A stretch of DNA of 35,737 bases, taken from assembly GCA_026983955.1 (NCBI GenBank), contig JALSTB010000154.1, positions 1-35,737 on the forward strand, given 5' to 3'. A model generated the notes under the pieces. That model was not told where the DNA came from. It was given only the letters and a program-made list of their open reading frames with translations, and searched no databases. This document shows, piece by piece, positions 27,452-33,681 of this stretch; the first letter of the stretch is position 1, and each line of letters opens with the position of its first letter. Made by a program: the position numbers and the translations under genes. This stretch comes from Melioribacteraceae bacterium (lineage in GTDB: Bacteria > Bacteroidota > Ignavibacteria > Ignavibacteriales > Melioribacteraceae).

Positions 27452-27920
27452 GGCGGGATTCCAGACGGTTTTGCCTCCTTTGGAGCGCTTCTTCATATCT
27501 TCTTTTTTCTTCATCGGTTTCCGGTATTATTCCGAATGTTTCCACAGGTTTGTTATTTTCGTCAACGCTTACGAACGTCAGATAAGCCGAATTGGTATGA
27601 ACACATTTCCCTTTCGAAAAATTTTCAGCGTGAACTTTAACGCCCACTTCCATCGAAGTTTTAAATGCCCTGTTCACCGAAGCGACAAGGGTTACAACAT
27701 CTCCCAGTTTAATCGGTTCGTGAAAATCTATTTTATCGACCGAAGCGGTAACGCAAACCCTTTGCGAATGTTTTCCGGCGGCAAGTGCAGCACAAATGTC
27801 AATCCAGTGCATAAGCTGACCGCCAAGCAAATTCCCGAGCTGATTCGTATGGTGCGGCAAAACCAGCTCCGTCATTGTGATAATCGATTCGCTTACACGT
27901 TTACTTTTTCTTTCCGGCAT
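27438..27920 (-). CDS. Acyl-CoA thioesterase, hotdog fold (YciA/ACOT type)
   Basis: This 160-residue protein matches the acyl-CoA hydrolase pattern of YciA and brain-type ACOT: MTELVLPHHTNQLGNLLGGQLMHWID (as NQLGNLLGGQ and MHWID), followed by VTASVDKIDFHEPIKLGDVV. It hydrolyses acyl-CoA to free acid and CoA in the cytosol; chain-length preference is not readable. The C-terminal tail is very basic and overlaps the start of the FG-GAP gene. It begins three bases after the BamD-like gene, so it is part of the same transcript. Confidence 0.92.
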   Translation of the reverse strand: MPERKSKRVSESIITMTELVLPHHTNQLGNLLGGQLMHWIDICAALAAGKHSQRVCVTASVDKIDFHEPIKLGDVVTLVASVNRAFKTSMEVGVKVHAENFSKGKCVHTNSAYLTFVSVDENNKPVETFGIIPETDEEKRRYEEALQRRQNRLESRRGGK

Positions 27921-27923
27921 ATT

Positions 27924-28673
27924 TTATTTCGATGCAATAATTTCGTTTTGCAGTTTTTTTAATTCACCGGCATATTCACTACCGGAATACTTTGCCAAAA
28001 ACGTTGCTATATCTTTAAGCGCTTCATTCTTTCTGTTTTTATCTATCAACAATTTGATTTTACGGTACAATGCAACCGGGGCATATTTGGAATCGTGATA
28101 TGTTTCGAACACCCTTTCATAATAGATTATTGCTGCATTGTAATATTCCATCTTCTCATAAATCAATCCCGCATTGTATTCCTTTTCGGCAAGTTTTTCA
28201 TTTAATTCCCGAATTTTCTTTTCGGCTTCTTCAACCCTTTTATCCAACGGGAAATAATCAATGAACGCTTGAAATTCATCGATGGCTTTTTTTGTATAAC
28301 TTTGCTCAAGAGGATACGGCGGCGAAAGTTCGTAATACGAATCGGCCAGCATGAATTGGGCATCGGGAACAAGCGGACTTGCCGGAATATCCCTTATCAA
28401 TTTACTGAATTCGTATGCGGCAAGTAAATACTGCTCTTGTTTGTAATAAGCCATTCCCAAATAAAATTGGGCGTCATCATTAACCGGATTACCAGCATAT
28501 TGAAGAATAATAGATTGAAATTCCTTGATTGCTTCTTCGTAATCACCGTCATTATACAACGACATGGCATATTTCAAATGTTCTTCAGGCAACATGTCCG
28601 TAGTATTTTTACTACCCGAACATGACCATACAAAAATCATTAATATTAAAACGACGTATTTTCCGTAATTCAT
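27924..28673 (-). CDS. bamD: BamD/YfiO-like outer-membrane assembly lipoprotein
   Basis: The 249-residue product is a lipoprotein (lipobox ending FVWSC, C18) followed by TPR-like helices: LKYAMSLYNDGDYEEAIKEFQSIILQYAGNP (as DGDYEEAIKEFQ), YLGMAYYKQEQYLLAAYEFSKLI and YNAAIIYYERVFETYHDS. This is the architecture of BamD, the essential partner of BamA in folding beta-barrel proteins. I choose the ATG at 28673, six bases after GGA; an ATG at 28679 is possible. A consensus promoter lies just upstream (28700-28729). It heads the long minus-strand run. Confidence 0.88.
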   Translation of the reverse strand: MNYGKYVVLILMIFVWSCSGSKNTTDMLPEEHLKYAMSLYNDGDYEEAIKEFQSIILQYAGNPVNDDAQFYLGMAYYKQEQYLLAAYEFSKLIRDIPASPLVPDAQFMLADSYYELSPPYPLEQSYTKKAIDEFQAFIDYFPLDKRVEEAEKKIRELNEKLAEKEYNAGLIYEKMEYYNAAIIYYERVFETYHDSKYAPVALYRKIKLLIDKNRKNEALKDIATFLAKYSGSEYAGELKKLQNEIIASK

Positions 28674-28699
28674 AAACATTCCGTATTAAATTCAAACTG

Positions 28700-28729
28700 T
28701 AAAACTAACTATTTTTTTTCACCTCTCAA
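28700..28729 (-). promoter_or_regulatory. Candidate Bacteroidota-type promoter of the bamD run
   Basis: TTG (28729-28727), 19 bases, TAGTTTTA (28707-28700), one mismatch from TAnnTTTG. It sits about 27 bases before the bamD start codon and in the only sizeable gap (60-66 bases) in this strand's gene run, so bamD and the genes after it need not depend on the upstream gene's promoter. Confidence 0.45.
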
Positions 28730-28739
28730 ATCGGTAATC

Positions 28740-29333
28740 TTAGTTCGATCTGACCGTGAAAAACAGAAAAATTGCAACCGCTACGGTTCCAAGAGCAATT
28801 ACCGGCTCGAGGAGACTGTCGAAAAACGGTATCCCGGGTTTTTCAATTTCTGCAACAAAACCGTTATTGAAATCGTTGATATTTTCATAATCCAGCGTAT
28901 CGGCTTTGAGAAGATTAAAGTATTTACCTTTCGAAACTTTTCCGTTTTCGTACAAAATAAAACTTCCCGATATTTTTATTTTTCTTTCGGTTTTATATCC
29001 GCCTAAAAAACTTTCACGGAATGCTTCGGAAAAATCCACCGAAACATCATCCAAAGCATAATTTAATTTCAAGCCGGACGGTTTATTTTTTAAAACATTA
29101 ATCCCCTTCCCGGTCAATGCGTAAACTATTCTGTTTTCGAACCGTTTCAATTGTGGCGGCGAGTTGTATTCAAATAACAATTCTCCGCTATTTTCAACGG
29201 AAGGGAAAATCATATCAACCGATTTATCCAAAAGGGAATTAATCACTTCCATGTTTGACTCCGGCTGTGCAGAAAGTTCCCCATGCAGCACCGTACACAA
29301 CATAATTGACATAAAAAAAACGTAACGAATCAT
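28740..29333 (-). CDS. Exported protein with C-terminal membrane anchor, function unknown
   Basis: This 197-residue protein has a signal peptide (ending ELSAQ), a beta-rich middle (LLDKSVDMIFPSVENSGELLF, KIKISGSFILYENGKVSKGKY) and a hydrophobic helix at the extreme C terminus (about 171-194, PVIALGTVAVAIFLFFTVRSN). The arrangement would leave most of the protein in the periplasm, tethered by its tail. I recognise no family. It is divergent from porQ, and a near-perfect promoter precedes it, so it may belong to the envelope or type IX secretion functions nearby. That is an inference from position only. Confidence 0.78.
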   Translation of the reverse strand: MIRYVFFMSIMLCTVLHGELSAQPESNMEVINSLLDKSVDMIFPSVENSGELLFEYNSPPQLKRFENRIVYALTGKGINVLKNKPSGLKLNYALDDVSVDFSEAFRESFLGGYKTERKIKISGSFILYENGKVSKGKYFNLLKADTLDYENINDFNNGFVAEIEKPGIPFFDSLLEPVIALGTVAVAIFLFFTVRSN

Positions 29334-29371
29334 AAATCAGGCATTCCGTTTAAGTTTTACTTATCCGGTTT

Positions 29372-29402
29372 CAAATTTACTTAGATGTAAAGTGCCAATC
29401 AA
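29372..29402 (-). promoter_or_regulatory. Candidate promoter of the tail-anchored exported protein
   Basis: TTG (29402-29400), 20 bases, TAAATTTG (29379-29372): a complete match to the Bacteroidota consensus TTG-N19-21-TAnnTTTG. It lies about 39 bases before the ATG at 29333. One arm of an inverted repeat (29388-29395) falls in its spacer. Confidence 0.5.
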
Positions 29403-29466
29403 GGTTAATATAAATCAACTTCTTACTTAAACGGCACGTAAGCGGATAAAGTTCCGTTGCACTTTA
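29388..29466. repeat. Long-range inverted repeat TAAAGTGC/GCACTTTA in the porQ divergent region
   Basis: TAAAGTGC at 29388-29395 is the exact reverse complement of GCACTTTA at 29459-29466. Between them, CTTAC (29422-29426) pairs with GTAAG (29438-29442). The left arm sits in the spacer of the minus-strand promoter. It could be a paired operator or a folded leader; I cannot decide which. Confidence 0.4.
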
Positions 29467-29472
29467 AATAAA

Positions 29473-29492
29473 TCCCATTTTCTACAATGGGA
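29473..29492. repeat. Short perfect hairpin between divergent genes
   Basis: TCCCATT, six bases, AATGGGA form a seven-base stem. No T-run follows on either strand, so it does not look like an intrinsic terminator. A regulator binding site or an mRNA hairpin upstream of porQ is possible. Apart from this, the inverted repeat and the promoter, I see nothing coding in the 237-base gap 29334-29570. Confidence 0.4.
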
Positions 29493-29570
29493 AAATCCGG
29501 CTGAAAAATTAATTACCTTGCCATTAATTTTTTTTATATTTAATATCGTCTCGTAAATTTTGAGGAGTTA

Positions 29571-30479
29571 ATGAAGAAACTGATTTTATTGGTTTTAATT
29601 TCGAATGTAATATTTGCGCAGAACACTTTTGAATTTCTCCGTCTCGATACCAGTCCGCGCGCTGCGGCGTTAGCCGGCAGTTTCGTATCGAACAACGATG
29701 ACCCGAACGTAATATTTTACAATCCGGCCGGAATTGCACAATTGGAAAAGAAACCGGCCTCGTTTTCCTTCTTAAAACATTTATTGGATATAAATTCTGT
29801 TAGCTTGGCATATTCCCAATTGTTCGAGGGCATCGGAAGATTCGGAGCCGGTATTCAATATATCAATTACGGAAGTTTCACCGAAGCAAACGAATTCGGA
29901 GAGAAAACCGGTAAATTCGGTGCCGGTGAATTTGCTTTGACAATTGGTTATTCAAACGAGTTGGGCAACAATTTTTATTACGGTGTAAATACAAAATTCA
30001 TCTATTCTTCAATTGCCGACAGATACTCAACCGGCATAGGATTCGACCTCGGATTACAATACACAATTCCGGGCAGTAAATGGAATTTCGGCTTATCTAT
30101 TCTTAATGCCGGAACCCAAATAAAATATTTTTACAGCACGCGGGAAGAGTTACCGCTGGATATAAGAATCGGGGTTTCAAAAACACTTGAACATTTGCCC
30201 TTCACCTTCTATGTTTCTTTAAATAAATTGAACGAAGAGAAAGACCGTTTCAAGCAATTTACCGTTGGCGGTGAATTCCGGCTTTCTAAAGTTTTGCGTT
30301 TGCGTTTTGGTTACGATAACGAAAAACGGCGCGAACTTAAAATCGGGACAACCGCAGGAATTGCCGGATTCAGCATAGGCGTGGGTTTCGTTGTAAAAGA
30401 ATATCATATCGATTATGCTTATTCATCGATGGGCTTTATCGGAGCACTACACAGAATCGGTGTAACCACTTCATTTTAA
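29571..30479 (+). CDS. porQ: PorV/PorQ-family outer-membrane protein, probably PorQ of type IX secretion
   Basis: The 302-residue product has a signal peptide (LISNVIFAQ) and the PorQ-like start NTFEFLRLDTSPRAAALAGSFV, then DDPNVIFYNPAGIAQLE and a series of amphipathic beta strands of a FadL/PorV-like barrel, ending in phenylalanine. PorQ is an accessory outer-membrane protein of the type IX secretion system. The sorting-tail protein at 20035-22380 is a candidate client. GAGGAG gives a good ribosome binding site. The stop overlaps the opposing TPR gene at TTAA. PorV is the alternative, but that is usually about 100 residues longer. Confidence 0.87.
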   Translation: MKKLILLVLISNVIFAQNTFEFLRLDTSPRAAALAGSFVSNNDDPNVIFYNPAGIAQLEKKPASFSFLKHLLDINSVSLAYSQLFEGIGRFGAGIQYINYGSFTEANEFGEKTGKFGAGEFALTIGYSNELGNNFYYGVNTKFIYSSIADRYSTGIGFDLGLQYTIPGSKWNFGLSILNAGTQIKYFYSTREELPLDIRIGVSKTLEHLPFTFYVSLNKLNEEKDRFKQFTVGGEFRLSKVLRLRFGYDNEKRRELKIGTTAGIAGFSIGVGFVVKEYHIDYAYSSMGFIGALHRIGVTTSF

Positions 30480-31645
30480 TGCAAGTAAGGACGCTTCAAA
30501 TATTTTTCCGCGCGCTCATGTGAATTTTTATACTCGTCCATAGCCAAAACTTTTTTGTACTGTGCAATTGCTTTCTCCCTCTGATTAAGCTGGTCATATA
30601 CCATTCCCAAATACAAGACTGCATTTACTTGAAAACCGGAGGGTTCGTCACCGTCGATTTTTCCGGAAAGTTCCACACAACGGTTAAACATTACAAGTGC
30701 GGAATCGAGTTTTTTATCAATATCGTATTTCACACCGATATAATAAACCGCTTCACGTTCAACTTTTTCAGTGTATCCGGTAAGTCCGGCTTTACATTTG
30801 GCTAAAATGTTTCCGAAGACCGAAACTGCGCTTTTGTAATCACCCTTGCGAACGTAAATCCGCCCGTAATATCTTTGAAATGTAGGATTATCGGGAAAAT
30901 CATTAACGAGCATTTTGGCATAATACAGTGCTTGATTATATTTCTCTTCATATTGATAATACAAAGTCAGCAGAAAAAACCGTGCTTCAATTTTCGCATA
31001 TTTTGCACGCTGCGCAACTTCTTTCAACTGTTTAATTCCCAATTCTTTATTACCTTCGGGAAAGAAAATCATCACAGGTTTGATAAACGGATATTTTTCC
31101 GGAATTGCTTTTGCGTAGTAATTATAAATACCGAAACCTAGTTTAACCTCCACATTCTCCGGATCCAACTCGTAAACCTTGTAAACCAGAGGAAGAGCGT
31201 CTTTCCCGTCCAAAGCGGCATTCAGCCATTCTTTCCGCAAAGCATACAATCTGCCGCGGAAGCCGAGCGAGCCACCTTTGAAAAACATTGCGTCGATGTT
31301 TCCGGGATCTTCGTCTAAAATACTGTCGCACATAGCGATAACATTTTCCAATTTATCCACAAAAATATCGTCGTAGCTTTCGTTTTTTGTATCGAGCATT
31401 ATTTTCCACCAAACAATCATTGCATCGAAAAATTTTCCTGCGGGGTGATGCGGATATTTACGCCGGACAAGCTCGAATGTTTTTTCAGCCTGTTCAAATT
31501 TGATATTGTAAATCTGGTAAATTCCGGCGGTTATTAATGAATCGAACTGCGAATCGTTAAGCTGGGCGGAACTAACAGCAGATATGCTTAAAAATAATAT
31601 TAATAAAATCTTTATTTTTAACTTTAAAATAATTTTTCCGTTCAA
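30476..31645 (-). CDS. Exported TPR-repeat protein
   Basis: The protein is all helical with tetratricopeptide repeats, for example QIYNIKFEQAEKTFELVRRKYPHHPAGKF (shown as EQAEKTFELV), NQALYYAKMLVNDFPDNPTF, DYKSAVSVFGNILAK and REKAIAQYKKVLAMDE. A signal peptide ends in AVSSAQ. No ATG exists upstream in frame. A TTG at 31645 gives a compact signal peptide, has GGA seven bases ahead, and lies about 30 bases after a promoter match (31674-31705). A TTG at 31717 would add 24 residues and lie upstream of that promoter. With the chosen start the product is 389 residues. TPR proteins scaffold complexes; the partner is unknown. Confidence 0.82.
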   Translation of the reverse strand: MNGKIILKLKIKILLILFLSISAVSSAQLNDSQFDSLITAGIYQIYNIKFEQAEKTFELVRRKYPHHPAGKFFDAMIVWWKIMLDTKNESYDDIFVDKLENVIAMCDSILDEDPGNIDAMFFKGGSLGFRGRLYALRKEWLNAALDGKDALPLVYKVYELDPENVEVKLGFGIYNYYAKAIPEKYPFIKPVMIFFPEGNKELGIKQLKEVAQRAKYAKIEARFFLLTLYYQYEEKYNQALYYAKMLVNDFPDNPTFQRYYGRIYVRKGDYKSAVSVFGNILAKCKAGLTGYTEKVEREAVYYIGVKYDIDKKLDSALVMFNRCVELSGKIDGDEPSGFQVNAVLYLGMVYDQLNQREKAIAQYKKVLAMDEYKNSHERAEKYLKRPYLH

Positions 31646-31673
31646 TCTCAAATCCGTAACCGTTTTGAATTTT

Positions 31674-31705
31674 GAAATATATTGTTTTCTACTCAAATAA
31701 GCCAA
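31674..31705 (-). promoter_or_regulatory. Candidate promoter deciding the TPR gene start
   Basis: TTG (31705-31703), 21 bases, TATATTTC (31681-31674), one mismatch from TAnnTTTG. Transcription would begin around 31667, downstream of the TTG at 31717 and upstream of the TTG at 31645, supporting the shorter protein. Confidence 0.4.
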
Positions 31706-31827
31706 ATAAAGTTTCAAAGCAAATTCAGGATGTTCCGGTTTTAAAGGCGCCGTTCCATTTCAATAATGTTATTTTTATTAATTTGTTTTTTATATTTCCG
31801 GATTTTATAACAAACAAAGGCGGGCAA

Positions 31828-32178
31828 ATGAATATTCAAATTTTCGGAACGAAAAAATGCAATGACACAAAAAAGGCGGAACGGTTTTTCAAGGAACGCG
31901 GAATAAAATATCATTTTCGTAATCTTAACGAAAAAGGAATCAGCAAAGGCGAGCTGGAGAATATAAAACATGCAATACCACTCGAAGAATTAATCGATAA
32001 AAACGGGAAGGAATTCAAAAAAAGAAATTTGCAGTATATGGTTTACGATACGGAAACCGAACTTTTGGAAAACCCGTTATTATTTAAGACGCCTGTTGTA
32101 CGAAACGGTACAAAGGTCACGCTCGGATATCAACCGGAGATATGGAAACAATGGATAGCGGAAGAAACCGGCAATTAA
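31828..32178 (+). CDS. ArsC/Spx-family thioredoxin-fold protein
   Basis: The 116-residue protein has the ArsC-family pattern: IFGTKKCNDTKKAERFFKERG (as KKCNDTKKAE) with a single N-terminal cysteine (C11), RNLNEKGISKGEL, and KTPVVRNGTKVTLGY around the conserved cis-proline. The CxxC of Spx is absent, so it is closer to YffB/ArsC-like proteins of uncertain function. I start it at the ATG at 31828, which follows GGCGGG. A longer reading from 31672 adds a non-homologous hydrophobic stretch. Possible promoter: TTGTTT (31783-31788), 17 bases, TATAAC (31806-31811). Its stop shares TTAA with the opposing HAD gene. Confidence 0.88.
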   Translation: MNIQIFGTKKCNDTKKAERFFKERGIKYHFRNLNEKGISKGELENIKHAIPLEELIDKNGKEFKKRNLQYMVYDTETELLENPLLFKTPVVRNGTKVTLGYQPEIWKQWIAEETGN

Positions 32179-32810
32179 CCGGAAGCAAATCCACCGGGAA
32201 TAATGTTTCTTTTCAAAAATTCCGATTTTAAATTATTAAAACCGGTATAATGAATTGCATCCCATCCCAATTTTTTCGCGGCTTCAGTGTATTCTTTTAT
32301 ATCATCAATGAAAATATGTTCCTCAGCAGGTTTGCCGGTAAATTCTTCAACGGCTTTGTAAATCTCTTGCTCCGGTTTGGCTGCACCGGTTTGATGCGAT
32401 AAAATCAACTTATCGAAGTATTTCAAAAAATCATATTTTTTCCAACCGTATTCCATATGAATTTCATTGGTGTTGGAAAGGAGAACCAGAGTATAATTAT
32501 TTTTCAATCCGGGTAATAAACCGGCAACATCTTCATTTAAGGTAAAAATATCGGAAAAGTAATGACAAAACTCTTCCTCGGTCATTTGATAATTTGTCCA
32601 TTCCATCATGATTTCCAAAAATCCGGTTTTGCTTAACCTCCCCTTTTCAAAATCGCGGTGAATGTTATATTCGTTTTTATATCGCAGAACAAATTCATCA
32701 CCCAACCCGTTTTGTCTGTCGTTCAATTCCTGCAAAAAGCCGGAGTAGTCGAACGGAATTAAAACGTTCCCGAGATCGAATACGATTACCGAAATATTAC
32801 GTTTTTTCAT
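32175..32810 (-). CDS. HAD-superfamily phosphatase, YihX-like
   Basis: This 211-residue hydrolase has HAD motif I VFDLGNVLI (nucleophile D12; the second position is glycine rather than aspartate, as is normal in the YihX subgroup), motif II LLSNTNE, motif III lysine in GAAKPEQEIY and motif IV IFIDD. A helical cap lies between motifs I and II. Members dephosphorylate sugar phosphates such as alpha-glucose-1-phosphate. The substrate cannot be assigned here. It follows the LolA-like gene by 50 bases on the same strand. Confidence 0.9.
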   Translation of the reverse strand: MKKRNISVIVFDLGNVLIPFDYSGFLQELNDRQNGLGDEFVLRYKNEYNIHRDFEKGRLSKTGFLEIMMEWTNYQMTEEEFCHYFSDIFTLNEDVAGLLPGLKNNYTLVLLSNTNEIHMEYGWKKYDFLKYFDKLILSHQTGAAKPEQEIYKAVEEFTGKPAEEHIFIDDIKEYTEAAKKLGWDAIHYTGFNNLKSEFLKRNIIPGGFASG

Positions 32811-32860
32811 TTCTTAAATATCTGTTTATTTAAATATCGCGCATTATTTTTCCGCACGTT

Positions 32861-33598
32861 TCAATCGGCCGCAAACAGATTGTCATCCAAACCGGAGTTT
32901 ATTTCTATGGATTTAACGTTAAATTCCACTGAAGAATCCCCTGCTTTTTGAATTAACTTAAATGGATATTTCACTCCCCTTACTTCGTGGTAATCTCCGA
33001 ACTCCGTGATTTCATTAAATTTTTGATTATTCATAATCAAAGGAAATTCTTCTCTTATTTTAAGACCGCTTTTTTTATCGAAATATTGCACGAATCCGGT
33101 ACCCGAGGGGGTTTTGAAAGTTACCTTATAAACATCATTTCCGTTTATCCGTACAACTCCCGTCAATTCGGGTTTCAAACCGGATTTTTCAAATTGAACC
33201 GGTAAATACATCAGGGCACGGATTTTTAACAATTCCAATTGTTTTCCGGTCAACCGCTCTTCTTGTCCCATTGCAACAATTTTCGCATGTGAACCGTCGA
33301 AGACCGTTTCATATTCGGTCGTTCCAAAGTCGATTGTTTGAAAAAATTTTCCGGGAGCTTTCTGTTTGATGACAATTTGTACTTTAATTCCACTGTTAAC
33401 CGATTCAAGCACAACCGTTTTATCTTTAACTTTTAACAAATTATTTTTTCCACCGGTTGCTTCAACATATTTTTGCAGCACTTCACGGACGGTTACGTTT
33501 ACCGTTTCTTTACTTTGCGCATTTGTTATTCCGGCAAAGAAAAATATAAAAGTCCAAACCAACGCCGGATTTTTTAACGACCGCTTTACGGTTTTCAT
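32861..33598 (-). CDS. Exported LolA/LppX-like periplasmic protein
   Basis: The 245-residue product has a signal peptide (MKTVKRSLKNP...AGITNAQ), then VREVLQKYVEATGGKNNLLKVKDKTVV (start VLQKYVEATGG), a pattern common in Bacteroidota outer-membrane lipoprotein-sorting or insulinase-associated proteins. Repeated antiparallel strands follow, including VVRINGNDVYKVTFKTPSG, FDKKSGLKIREEF and EVRGVKYPFKL. This is the half-barrel fold of LolA-like carriers of hydrophobic ligands. I choose the ATG at 33598 because it begins the signal peptide; an ATG at 33655 adds 19 unlikely residues. The gene lies 83 bases after glyS. Confidence 0.8.
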   Translation of the reverse strand: MKTVKRSLKNPALVWTFIFFFAGITNAQSKETVNVTVREVLQKYVEATGGKNNLLKVKDKTVVLESVNSGIKVQIVIKQKAPGKFFQTIDFGTTEYETVFDGSHAKIVAMGQEERLTGKQLELLKIRALMYLPVQFEKSGLKPELTGVVRINGNDVYKVTFKTPSGTGFVQYFDKKSGLKIREEFPLIMNNQKFNEITEFGDYHEVRGVKYPFKLIQKAGDSSVEFNVKSIEINSGLDDNLFAAD

Positions 33599-33681
33599 TA
33601 ATATTAAACTAATTGAATTTATAAATTTTGAAATTCCGTCAACATATCCCGGCATTAAACCGGTTTGACTCTGCTTTCCGC

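Noticed and set aside
27411-27962. 183-codon plus-strand reading frame opposite the acyl-CoA thioesterase
   Set aside because: It lies antisense to a gene with clear hotdog motifs, its peptide is low in recognisable order and rich in Phe/Arg/Cys, and it crosses into bamD.
29473-29492. Hairpin considered as an intrinsic terminator
   Set aside because: No T-run follows on either strand and neither neighbouring gene ends here; both diverge from it.
32175-32810. HAD protein with glycine instead of the second motif-I aspartate, considered inactive
   Set aside because: FDLGNV is the normal form in the YihX-like subgroup, so the change is not evidence of decay.
33657-33666. Ten-base palindrome AAACCGGTTT between glyS and the LolA-like gene
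   Set aside because: CCGG-centred palindromes are common in this sequence, and no second copy or T-run supports an operator or terminator.
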